Source: Thalassotalea marina
GTDB lineage: Bacteria > Pseudomonadota > Gammaproteobacteria > Enterobacterales > Alteromonadaceae
Length of the DNA stretch: 64,000 nt
Assembly (NCBI RefSeq): GCF_014656435.1
Contig: NZ_BNCK01000002.1
Span: 62,001 to 126,000 of the forward strand
Reading direction: 5' to 3'
This document shows, piece by piece, positions 36,232 through 43,845 of the stretch; position 1 is the first letter of the stretch, and each line of letters starts with the position of its first letter. The notes beneath the pieces were generated by a model, which saw only the letters and a program-made list of their open reading frames with translations, was not told where the DNA came from and did no database searches. A program made the position numbers and the translations under genes.

Positions 36232-37470
36232 ATGGCTTCATTTGATTTTGTTGGTAGAGACAGTGCTGGAGCCCAAATAAAGGGCAAAATTGAAGCAGCG
36301 AACGCAGGGGCGGTCGCTGAACAATTGTCACGCCAACAGATTATTCCATTAAAAATTGAGCCAGCTAAAAAAACATCAGGTGCAGCAGGTGATGTTGCTG
36401 GTATCGACCTTGCTGAATTATTTGGCAGCGCGCCAGTTTCCTTGGATGAATTAATTGTATTTTGCCGACAAATGTATGCATTGGTGCGATCAGGTGTTCC
36501 CATATTGCGCTCTATCCACGGCATGGCAGATTCAAGCAGTAACGCCAAATTAAAAGAGGTTTTACACCAAGTAGCTGCACAGCTTGAAGGTGGTTATGCT
36601 CTCTCATCTGCATTGAATCAGCACCCAAGGTTTTTTTCGCCGCTGTTTGTATCGTTAATTCATGTTGGTGAAAATACTGGACAACTTGAAGAAGCGTTTG
36701 CCAAGTTAGCCTCTTATTTTGAGCGCGAGCAAGAAACCAGAAAGCGCATTAAAACCGCTTTGCGTTATCCGTCTTTTGTTTTGATAGCTATTGCCGCTGC
36801 GGTGGTCATCCTGAACATTTTTGTTATTCCCACTTTTGCTGATATGTTTTCTAAATTGGGCGCAGAACTGCCGTGGGCAACACGAGCGCTTATTGCTAGC
36901 TCCAACTTTTTTCTTGATTATTGGCCGCATATGTTAATTGGCATATTAGCCTTGGTATTTGGTATCCGTGCTTATGTTCGAACAGAAAAAGGTAAGTTAA
37001 ATTGGGACAAACTCAAAACCCGCTTACCCATAGTCGGCTCCATTATTGAACGCTCTATTCTAGCGCGATTTTCACACAGTTTTGCTATTGTGTTAAAAGC
37101 CGGTGTGCCTATGACAACAGGTTTAACGCTGGTATCAGAGGCTGTTGATAATACCTATATGGCAAAAAAGATTGTCGCCATGAGAAGTGCAATTGAAAGT
37201 GGTGAAAGTTTATTGCGTTCGGCTGTTGCTAGCACACTGTTTACCCCTTTGGTATTACAAATGATCGCAGTTGGCGAAGAAACCGGGCGTGTTGATGAAT
37301 TGCTCGAGGAAGTAGGTGAATATTACGAACGAGAAGTTGATTACGATTTATCAACCTTGACGGCGAAAATTGAACCTATTTTAATCGCCATTGTAGCTGC
37401 TATGGTATTGGTATTAGCGCTAGGTATATTTACACCAATGTGGGATATGATGTCAGCCTTTAAGGGGTGA
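36232..37470 (+). CDS. mshG: MSHA inner-membrane platform protein MshG (PilC/GspF-like)
   Basis: The 412-residue protein has two GspF-type domains (about residues 75-195 and 275-395) and three membrane helices. It shows FCRQMYALVRSGVPILRSI, HVGENTGQLEEAFAKLASYFEREQETRKRIKTALRYPSFV and VGEETGRVDELLEEVGEYYEREVDYDL. It forms the membrane platform on which MshE acts. Its stop overlaps the region of the mshF start. Confidence 0.95.
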   Translation: MASFDFVGRDSAGAQIKGKIEAANAGAVAEQLSRQQIIPLKIEPAKKTSGAAGDVAGIDLAELFGSAPVSLDELIVFCRQMYALVRSGVPILRSIHGMADSSSNAKLKEVLHQVAAQLEGGYALSSALNQHPRFFSPLFVSLIHVGENTGQLEEAFAKLASYFEREQETRKRIKTALRYPSFVLIAIAAAVVILNIFVIPTFADMFSKLGAELPWATRALIASSNFFLDYWPHMLIGILALVFGIRAYVRTEKGKLNWDKLKTRLPIVGSIIERSILARFSHSFAIVLKAGVPMTTGLTLVSEAVDNTYMAKKIVAMRSAIESGESLLRSAVASTLFTPLVLQMIAVGEETGRVDELLEEVGEYYEREVDYDLSTLTAKIEPILIAIVAAMVLVLALGIFTPMWDMMSAFKG

Positions 37471-37472
37471 TG

Positions 37473-37949
37473 ATGACAAGGCAAGGACAAACAAATAAAC
37501 GCGAAAAATCCATGGGTGAAAACATAGTGATTATTACTATGGTGGCTGGCTTAATGGCAATCTTTATCTATTACGCGTTTCGGCAAGAAGGGGAAATTAC
37601 TCAGGTTGGTTTTGAGTCATTGGCAAATACCTTTAGTAGTAAAGTCACCTCGATAAGAGCGCAGTGGTTTATGGAAAATCAGCCTAAGGTTGTAACACCT
37701 AAGGGTAAAACATTACAGATAAGAGTAAATGAAAAAGGCTGGGTTGATTACTCTCCTGAACAGGGACATTGTGTCAAAACATGGCAGGCAATAATGCAGC
37801 CAGATTTAACATTTATGAACCAAGTAGTTGCTGCAATCGAAGTAAATAACGAGCAGCGAATTGAATCAGTTTTTTGTCGGTACCAATTACCGTCGGGACA
37901 ATACTTTGACTATTTCCCAACTACAGGTAAAGTAGAAGGTAGTCGATAA
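37473..37949 (+). CDS. mshF: MSHA biogenesis protein MshF
   Basis: The 158-residue protein has an N-terminal membrane helix (about residues 18-37, VIITMVAGLMAIFIYYAF) and a periplasmic part with SKVTSIRAQWFMENQPKVV and a pair of cysteines (HCVKTW and FCRYQL). Three start codons lie in a row (GTG 37467, ATG 37470, ATG 37473); AAGGGG at 37462-37467 best fits ATG 37473. It ends the assembly part of the locus and is followed by a 113-base gap with a promoter-like TATAAT. Confidence 0.85.
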   Translation: MTRQGQTNKREKSMGENIVIITMVAGLMAIFIYYAFRQEGEITQVGFESLANTFSSKVTSIRAQWFMENQPKVVTPKGKTLQIRVNEKGWVDYSPEQGHCVKTWQAIMQPDLTFMNQVVAAIEVNNEQRIESVFCRYQLPSGQYFDYFPTTGKVEGSR

Positions 37950-37982
37950 GAAAAATGTGATAAGTCGTGCGTTTAGCGACGT

Positions 37983-37988
37983 TATAAT
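37983..37988 (+). promoter_or_regulatory. -10 element candidate upstream of mshB
   Basis: A perfect TATAAT lies 75 bases before mshB, in the gap between the assembly genes and the pilin genes, with no good -35. In V. cholerae the MSHA locus is described as separate secretory and structural transcripts, and a promoter here would fit that. Confidence 0.4.
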
Positions 37989-38062
37989 TTGAAACATAGA
38001 GTCGATGACTCATTATTGAATACATAAAAAATTGAACTTAATAGATCTTGTTTGAGGTTGGT

Positions 38063-38686
38063 ATGAAAAAGCAATCGGGTTTTACGCTTATTGAATTGGT
38101 AATAGTTGTTGTTATCCTTGGCTTTTTAGCCGTGACAGCAATCCCCAAATTTTTGGATTTAACAGATCAAGCTAAAGAAGCCAATATTGAAGGTATGGCG
38201 GGAGGCTTTGCCACTGCCGTTTCATTAGCTCGTGCTCAGTGGGAAGCCGAAGGTCGACCAAAAAATTCTTCAGGTCTAAATGTTGTAAGTTACGATGGTA
38301 CTGAATTGTTACTTACCACAGAGAATAACACTGCCACCAATTTAGTACGACCTGGTTATGTGGTTGCATCTACAGCTGTTTCTGGCGATGGCGCAGGTTT
38401 AGGTACTGGATTTGATGCGGGAAATTGCGTTGATATTTGGAATAGTATTTTACAACAGCCGCCAAAAACAACTTCAGACATTTCAACATTAAACACAGAC
38501 AAGTCAATGCAATACTACGTGGCAAAAACAGGCAGTAATGCTACCAGCTTATGTGTTTATTATTTAAAAGAGACCATGCCAAAAGATACTAACGGTAATT
38601 ATACTGCGACAGGCATTGATTCAGCGGCCAACTTCTTTACTTATCAGCCGGCTAACAGCTTTGTTGAAATAACAATAAACAACTAG
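38063..38686 (+). CDS. mshB: MSHA minor pilin MshB
   Basis: The 207-residue prepilin has a short leader MKKQSG before the cut and FTLIELVIVVVILGFLAVTAIPKFLDL (methylation and N-terminal helix, with Glu5). The globular part ends YQPANSFVEI, as MshB does, with a cysteine pair (GNCVDIWN and SLCVYYL). I choose ATG 38063 with GAGG (38054-38057) instead of the longer TTG frame at 38048. It is the first gene of the pilin group. Confidence 0.88.
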   Translation: MKKQSGFTLIELVIVVVILGFLAVTAIPKFLDLTDQAKEANIEGMAGGFATAVSLARAQWEAEGRPKNSSGLNVVSYDGTELLLTTENNTATNLVRPGYVVASTAVSGDGAGLGTGFDAGNCVDIWNSILQQPPKTTSDISTLNTDKSMQYYVAKTGSNATSLCVYYLKETMPKDTNGNYTATGIDSAANFFTYQPANSFVEITINN

Positions 38687-38713
38687 AATTAAATAAAATT
38701 GAAGGATGTACAC

Positions 38714-39187
38714 ATGAAATCACTTAGCAAACAAAAAGGTTTTACCTTAATAGAATTAGTCGTCGTAATTGTCATACTTGGCATTTTAGCGGCTACCGCT
38801 GCGCCAAAGTTTATTGATTTAACTAGCGATGCAAAAGGTGCTGTTGTAGAAGGCTTAGAAGCCTCGGTTAACTCAGCGGCTGATTTAACATACGCCAAAG
38901 CGTTAGTTCAAGGGCAAACTGGAGTGACTGGAACGGTTAACATCGCAGGTGTTGGCGATATCGATCTTGTATATGGATGGCCAGCAAATGATGAGATTGG
39001 CAGATTGTTGCAAGTCGATTTTTCAAATGATGGTGATTTTGTCTCAGCAACTACAACCAACATTTGGACTGCAAGTCACAAAAACGCTGCAACAGCTACC
39101 ACTTGCCAAGTAATTTATAACCTTACTAATGTAAATGGTGTAGGCATTCGACCTGTCATCGATAGTAATATTACAAATTGTGATTAA
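38714..39187 (+). CDS. mshA: Major MSHA pilin MshA
   Basis: The 157-residue prepilin has the leader MKSLSKQKG and the processed N-terminus FTLIELVVVIVILGILAATAAPKFIDL, followed by a small globular domain. Cysteines in TTCQVIYNL and ITNC near the C-terminus form the expected disulfide loop. AAGGA (38702-38706) precedes ATG 38714; the TTG at 38699 is rejected. Size and place after mshB fit the main pilus subunit. A strong terminator follows, which should make this the end of a highly expressed mshBA unit. Confidence 0.88.
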   Translation: MKSLSKQKGFTLIELVVVIVILGILAATAAPKFIDLTSDAKGAVVEGLEASVNSAADLTYAKALVQGQTGVTGTVNIAGVGDIDLVYGWPANDEIGRLLQVDFSNDGDFVSATTTNIWTASHKNAATATTCQVIYNLTNVNGVGIRPVIDSNITNCD

Positions 39188-39211
39188 GTTTTTAGTAGGA
39201 CATACTCGTCG

Positions 39212-39242
39212 AAAAAGCCACGCTTAAACGTGGCTTTTTTAA
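39212..39242 (+). terminator. Rho-independent terminator after mshA
   Basis: AAAAAGCCACG (39212-39222) and CGTGGCTTTTT (39229-39239) form an 11-base stem with a six-base loop and a T-run. The right arm reaches the stop of the convergent ligase gene, so it can act in both directions. Confidence 0.9.
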
Positions 39243-40912
39243 TTAATAGTTTTATTTTTTGTTGCAAGCCAGTGGAGTTCATTCGGATAGGTCTTTTGAG
39301 CTTCGTTCAAATATGCTTGATATTCACTTTCGCGTTGAAGAATTTTTAAACACAAAAGCAAGTCTCGATAAATCTCAATCCGAGGTTTAAATCTTAGTTG
39401 CTGTTTTGCCCATTGAATATATTGGACTAGTAACTCTGGTTTTTTTTCTTTAATTCCTTTTAGGTATTTATGCGTATTTACATGAAGTAACATTCGTTCG
39501 CGTAATGGTAGCGGGTTTATTATCTCTTTAAAGGTTTCTATTTTTTGAAAACCGCTTACTTCATGTTTAACAATAATTAAAAGTGTGTGCATTGTGGTTA
39601 ATAAAAAAGGCACAAAAAAGCCCGCGGTTAATAGCGCTCCAGTAACCGGCAATATACCTGATGGTAAGGTTTGGCTTTTTAAACTTTGATTGCCCGTTAC
39701 TAAGGTAAAAAACAGCAAAAATATCAGTAAGTGCCAATGACTAGCTGCGCTATCAAACGGTATTTCCACCATGGCATGAAAAACTATTGGGCTAACTAGG
39801 CCTAACAACGCTAACACCTGTGGCCAACAGAAACGGCTGTCAGTGTTAAATAATGTAAAGTAAGCGATGACAAAACATATCATCGCTAACGCAGCGGCTA
39901 TGCCACCTTCCACCACCCAGTATAATATTTCGTTGTGTGGATGATTTAGCTTGAGCAGAGGTGGGTTTAACATTGGCTGCTCAACTTTCATCGCATTGTA
40001 ATAGTCTAAATAAGCGCGTTCAAAGCTACCGTATCCATAGCCTTGAAAAGGTTTATCCGCGATCATCTTTAATGTTGTCAGGTAAATATCTTGGCGTACT
40101 GAAATATTGTTATCTTGGCTAATGGGCGTTTGCTGCTGTGATTTAACGAAAAATGTTTGGCTTAGCAATAAACAAACTAGCAATACCAAAAACTGCATAG
40201 ATGCCATTGTCTTGTTGTATCGAAAAGTTTTAGGCAATAACAACACAGTAACAAGCACTAAACTTAACCACCCAGAAAGAGAATCTAACAACGGCAAAAT
40301 AAATGCTGCGCTAGCCAGTAGTAAAAAAATCCATGTCGTTATTTTCCTGCTATATCGTTTTTCTGATAGCAAATAAATTCCAATACCAATTGTTGTTGTT
40401 AAAAAGGTGGCCATGACATTTGGCTGCAAAAACAGGCCAAATGGTTTTTGAACGTCAGGGTTAAACCAAGCATATAAGGCATGATTAGGCCAAAATATTT
40501 GTCCAAAACTTATGGTGATTTGAATGGTAGCTGCAATCAATACCAGCCATAAAATCTGTGTTGGGTTATCTCGAAGCTGTTTAAACTGGCAACAAGTAAA
40601 AAACAACATAATGCCGCCAACTACTGCCAGTATGCGCAACACCATGTGGTCTTGAAAAGGTGCGTTATACAGAAAAGGCACCAACAACAGGACTGTGCCA
40701 AGCGATAACCAAACAAAACTTTTGTGGTAAATAACGGTTTTTTGTTTAGCTACTTGGATAAAACCTAAGGTGATTATTAACACCACCATTAGCCAACTGG
40801 TGATATTAAAAGACAAATACAAACCTGAGCCACCCATGGTGGGTAATAATAAATTCATGCCGAACACAAAGTAGAGGACAAGGCTTATTTTCAGGCTTCG
40901 AAAAAGGGTCAC
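39239..40912 (-). CDS. PglL-type O-oligosaccharyltransferase / O-antigen ligase (Wzy_C family), candidate pilin glycosylation enzyme
   Basis: The 557-residue protein has about twelve membrane helices. Its Wzy_C region (about residues 195-345) includes FGLFLQPNVMATFL, YGYGSFERAYLDYY and the signature HPHNEILYWVVEGG. The His in HPHNE is the conserved catalytic-type residue of PglL/WaaL enzymes. A soluble C-terminal tail (about 440-557) resembles the Wzy_C_2 part of pilin ligases. PglL/PilO enzymes move lipid-linked glycans to Ser or Thr of pilins in the periplasm. Its place between mshA and the minor pilins suggests MshA as acceptor; this is inference, and O-antigen ligase remains an alternative. 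Confidence 0.78.
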   Translation of the reverse strand: MTLFRSLKISLVLYFVFGMNLLLPTMGGSGLYLSFNITSWLMVVLIITLGFIQVAKQKTVIYHKSFVWLSLGTVLLLVPFLYNAPFQDHMVLRILAVVGGIMLFFTCCQFKQLRDNPTQILWLVLIAATIQITISFGQIFWPNHALYAWFNPDVQKPFGLFLQPNVMATFLTTTIGIGIYLLSEKRYSRKITTWIFLLLASAAFILPLLDSLSGWLSLVLVTVLLLPKTFRYNKTMASMQFLVLLVCLLLSQTFFVKSQQQTPISQDNNISVRQDIYLTTLKMIADKPFQGYGYGSFERAYLDYYNAMKVEQPMLNPPLLKLNHPHNEILYWVVEGGIAAALAMICFVIAYFTLFNTDSRFCWPQVLALLGLVSPIVFHAMVEIPFDSAASHWHLLIFLLFFTLVTGNQSLKSQTLPSGILPVTGALLTAGFFVPFLLTTMHTLLIIVKHEVSGFQKIETFKEIINPLPLRERMLLHVNTHKYLKGIKEKKPELLVQYIQWAKQQLRFKPRIEIYRDLLLCLKILQRESEYQAYLNEAQKTYPNELHWLATKNKTIN

Positions 40913-41057
40913 GGTAGATTTAGGCTTAAAATTTTCTTTAGGGTAAGTGGCTTTGGCGACAAGTACAAGTTAAACCCGCAACCACCTTGTTTTAACATGG
41001 TTTTTTATTCAAAAATATCATATGCTGATAACTATACTTGTGGCATTGAGTGATCAG

Positions 41058-41528
41058 ATGGCGGCACGCGGCTTTACCTTGATAGAACTAGTGATAGTGA
41101 TTGTTGTGATTGGCATATTGGCCATTGTCGCTATTCCCAAGTTTGTCTCATTACAGCTAGATGCGAAAAATGCCACATTAACGGGTTTAAAAAGCGGTAT
41201 CGAAAGCAGTAGAACACTGATTTATAACAAGGCCTTAGCAAAAGACTTACACCAAGAACAAAACGCATCTGTTTTGGTTGATGGTAAACTTGTGCCAATA
41301 TCATACGGCTATCCATTATCTGATATTACATTGTGGCAGGATGGCTATTTTCGATTGGATGTGAACTATTTTAAGCACAGTAAGTCGTCAGACAATCTAG
41401 CCATGTTGTTCTATTTTAAAGAACGTTCACCCCAACCAACAACAATCAATGATAGCTGCATTGTGCATTACTTTGCCGCTACCAGTAGCTCGCCTGCTGT
41501 CGTTGGTTTCAACCAATGTTTGGAGTAG
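41058..41528 (+). CDS. Additional MshA/MshC-like type IV prepilin
   Basis: From ATG 41058 the 156-residue prepilin has a very short leader MAARG and then FTLIELVIVIVVIGILAIVAIPKFVSLQLDAKNATLTGLKSGIESS, which is MshA-like. The cysteine pair lies at DSCIVHYF and NQCLE. An upstream ATG (41022) would add a hydrophobic stretch before the leader and is unlikely. It lies between the ligase gene and mshC, overlapping neither, with four bases to mshC. It may be a second pilin subunit or a minor pilin; the paralogy with MshA is visible by eye. Confidence 0.75.
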   Translation: MAARGFTLIELVIVIVVIGILAIVAIPKFVSLQLDAKNATLTGLKSGIESSRTLIYNKALAKDLHQEQNASVLVDGKLVPISYGYPLSDITLWQDGYFRLDVNYFKHSKSSDNLAMLFYFKERSPQPTTINDSCIVHYFAATSSSPAVVGFNQCLE

Positions 41529-41532
41529 GGCG

Positions 41533-42072
41533 ATGAGTTATCGGCACATTAAAGGTTTTACCATGATAGAGCTAGTTGTGGTGATCATTATATTGGCAAT
41601 ACTATCAGCGACTGTAATTCCACGTTGGTTTAGTTCTCGCGGTTTTGAAGAGTATACCTACAAAGACGAATTGATAGTGACCTTACGAGCGGTGCAACTT
41701 AAAGCCATGCAACAAGCGTTTGATTTGTGTAAATCATTAATAATTGAAAATAAACGTATTGGCTTATTAAAAGACAGAGCCTCTGGCATTGATAGTTGTC
41801 ACCCCAATATATTAGCTGACCAAGATATATATGGGGCGGGCGTTGATGGACACACCAGTGTTATTGTCGATGATGCTCATCAAATCAGTTTTTCACCTAA
41901 CACTACAACACCTTGGTATCTGCGCTTTAACGCTATGGGACAACCAATAGCTACCGGTTGTTCTGCACCTTGTGATGTTTCCATCGAGATTAACAATGAC
42001 GCAACCACAGATGAGCCAAAAATAACCGTAAAAGTGAATGCGCAAGGATACATTTATGCTGAACAAAATTAA
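41533..42072 (+). CDS. mshC: MSHA minor pilin MshC
   Basis: The 179-residue prepilin has the leader MSYRHIKG followed by FTMIELVVVIIILAILSATVIPRWF. The GspH-like body (DELIVTLRAVQLKAMQQAFDLCKSLI) has pairs of cysteines. Gene order before mshD supports MshC. GGAGTAGGG precedes ATG 41533; the longer frame from 41449 lies inside the upstream pilin and is rejected. mshD starts before this gene ends. Confidence 0.75.
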   Translation: MSYRHIKGFTMIELVVVIIILAILSATVIPRWFSSRGFEEYTYKDELIVTLRAVQLKAMQQAFDLCKSLIIENKRIGLLKDRASGIDSCHPNILADQDIYGAGVDGHTSVIVDDAHQISFSPNTTTPWYLRFNAMGQPIATGCSAPCDVSIEINNDATTDEPKITVKVNAQGYIYAEQN

Positions 42073-42553
42073 TGGCTTTACCTTAATTGAAACTATTGTC
42101 GGCATTGTTGTACTCAGTATCGCTTTTGCGGTATTAACTTCTTTAATTGCACCAGCAAATAAGCAAAGTGCCGACTTGGTACAGCAAGTTAAAGCGTCAG
42201 AAATAGCCCAGTCATTGTTGAGTGAAATTCAAAATAGAGCATTTGACGACCGTTCTGATATGTCAGGCGGTATCGAGCGGTGCCAACTTGACTGCAGCTC
42301 GAACATGGGAAGTGAGTCAGGAGAGTCAAATCGTTCGCAATATGATGATGTTGATGACTACAACGGCTTTGAACAAACGATTGATGGCTACCAAGTTTTA
42401 GTGACTGTCGGTAATGACAGTGATTTAGACGGTAATACCTTGGAAGCTGGTGATACAGATGACAACAGATACACAGCTAAATTGATCACGGTAACGGTTA
42501 AAACACCACTTGAAGCGACTTTTGTCTTTGCTACTTACAGGAGTAATTTTTGA
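42056..42553 (+). CDS. mshD: MSHA minor pilin MshD
   Basis: The 165-residue prepilin starts MLNKING, then FTLIETIVGIVVLSIAFAVLTSLIAP, and contains AEIAQSLL-like segments (SEIAQSLLSEIQNRAFDDRSDMSGG) that characterise MshD. ATG 42056 has AAGGATA just upstream and lies 17 bases inside mshC. The gene ends with TGATG shared with mshO. Confidence 0.83.
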   Translation: MLNKINGFTLIETIVGIVVLSIAFAVLTSLIAPANKQSADLVQQVKASEIAQSLLSEIQNRAFDDRSDMSGGIERCQLDCSSNMGSESGESNRSQYDDVDDYNGFEQTIDGYQVLVTVGNDSDLDGNTLEAGDTDDNRYTAKLITVTVKTPLEATFVFATYRSNF

Positions 42554-43359
42554 TGGTGAAAAGCGGTAAAAAGCGACATGTAAAAGGCTTTACTCTGATT
42601 GAAATGGTCACTGTGATTATTATTTTAGGCATCGTTGCGGTTGGTGCCACTAGTTTTATGCAATACAGCACACGTATGTATTTAGATGCAAAGGAACGTG
42701 ATCAACTCATATCAGGCGCGCGCTTCGTGTTAGAGCGATTAAAGCGGGAAATTCGTCACGCTGCACCTAATTCGTTAAAGTTAGAAACCATCAGTGGCAA
42801 CCAATGTTTAAGTTTTTATCCTATTGTCGCGGTCGCTGCGTATATCGATATTCCTGTTGAGCCAGAAGCCGCAAGAAGTAGCGTTACCATTAAAAATTTT
42901 GATGGTTATGACGACCGATTTTTAGACGCTACACATGCTGTAGTTTATGGCCTTAATGCTAGTGACTATGATAATGACAGTGGTAAGAAGTTTCGTATTA
43001 AACAAAGCGGCGGTATTAATGATTTAAATACCAGTTTAACAATTTGGCAGCTAAATCTAGAAACGGAATCACTTGGTTTAGTGCAATTTACAGCAGATTC
43101 ACCAACCAGGCGCATGTATTTTATTAATACACAAACTACATTTTGTTTTGTTGGCACGACCTTAACTCGTAATGGTATTACGTTAGCTGATAAATTGGCG
43201 GTTAATATTAACACTTCTATGCCTACTTCTAGTGTGGAAGTCATTGAAACCAGTTTACAGCGTAATGGTTTGGTAAGGTTTATGCTAAATTTTGTTAATG
43301 AAGCAAATGATGAACCTATTTCAATAACGTCAGAAATTCAGGTGCCTAATGTTCCTTAA
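42553..43359 (+). CDS. mshO: MSHA minor pilin MshO
   Basis: The 268-residue prepilin has a basic leader MVKSGKKRHVKG, then FTLIEMVTVIIILGIVAVGATSFMQYSTRMYLDAKERDQLISGARFVLERLKREIRHAAPNS, which fits GspJ-like MshO. The start ATG 42553 overlaps the mshD stop, and the 3' end overlaps mshP by 11 bases. The globular part has CLSFYPIVAVA and TFCFVG, each with one Cys. Confidence 0.83.
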   Translation: MVKSGKKRHVKGFTLIEMVTVIIILGIVAVGATSFMQYSTRMYLDAKERDQLISGARFVLERLKREIRHAAPNSLKLETISGNQCLSFYPIVAVAAYIDIPVEPEAARSSVTIKNFDGYDDRFLDATHAVVYGLNASDYDNDSGKKFRIKQSGGINDLNTSLTIWQLNLETESLGLVQFTADSPTRRMYFINTQTTFCFVGTTLTRNGITLADKLAVNINTSMPTSSVEVIETSLQRNGLVRFMLNFVNEANDEPISITSEIQVPNVP

Positions 43360-43771
43360 AGATAAGTACAGTAAACACCGAGGCAGTTCGTTAGTTATCG
43401 CTATTTTTATTATCATTGTGTTAAGTTTATTAGGCGTCGCACTGGTTAGAATGAATAGCACAAGTGCGCAAAGTGTTGTTTATGAAGTTGTGGGGACACG
43501 TGCATTCCAAGCGGCGCAAAGTGGTATGCAACTACACTTGCAAAAACTGTTTCCATTAAGCGGAAGTGGCAGTGCTGAATGTCGTGACAACCTTCCGGTA
43601 ATCTCTTTTAACCATATAAATGGGTTAGAAGGGTGCCAGGCAGCAATTACCTGTTTAAATAAAACTGATTATTATCTTGTGACCAGCCAAGGGAGTTGTA
43701 CTGTCGGCGCTAGGCCTTGGCGTATTCAAGTGGCTAGAGAAATAGAAGTACAAGCTCAGGATATAAAGTAG
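43349..43771 (+). CDS. mshP: MSHA minor pilin MshP (PilX-like)
   Basis: This 140-residue protein has a basic leader ending KHRG and then SSLVIAIFIIIVLSLLGVALVRM, a PilX/GspK-like N-terminus without the usual Phe-Thr-Leu start. It continues GTRAFQAAQSGMQLHLQKLFP, typical of MshP. Four cysteines lie in the C-terminal half. It overlaps mshO and is followed by 74 bases before mshQ. Confidence 0.8.
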   Translation: MFLKDKYSKHRGSSLVIAIFIIIVLSLLGVALVRMNSTSAQSVVYEVVGTRAFQAAQSGMQLHLQKLFPLSGSGSAECRDNLPVISFNHINGLEGCQAAITCLNKTDYYLVTSQGSCTVGARPWRIQVAREIEVQAQDIK

Positions 43772-43845
43772 CGCTATATTTATTGTAATTTTCATTATGC
43801 AATATCTAGTAACTAAGATTGACATAGGCAAAGTAGAAGTGACAT

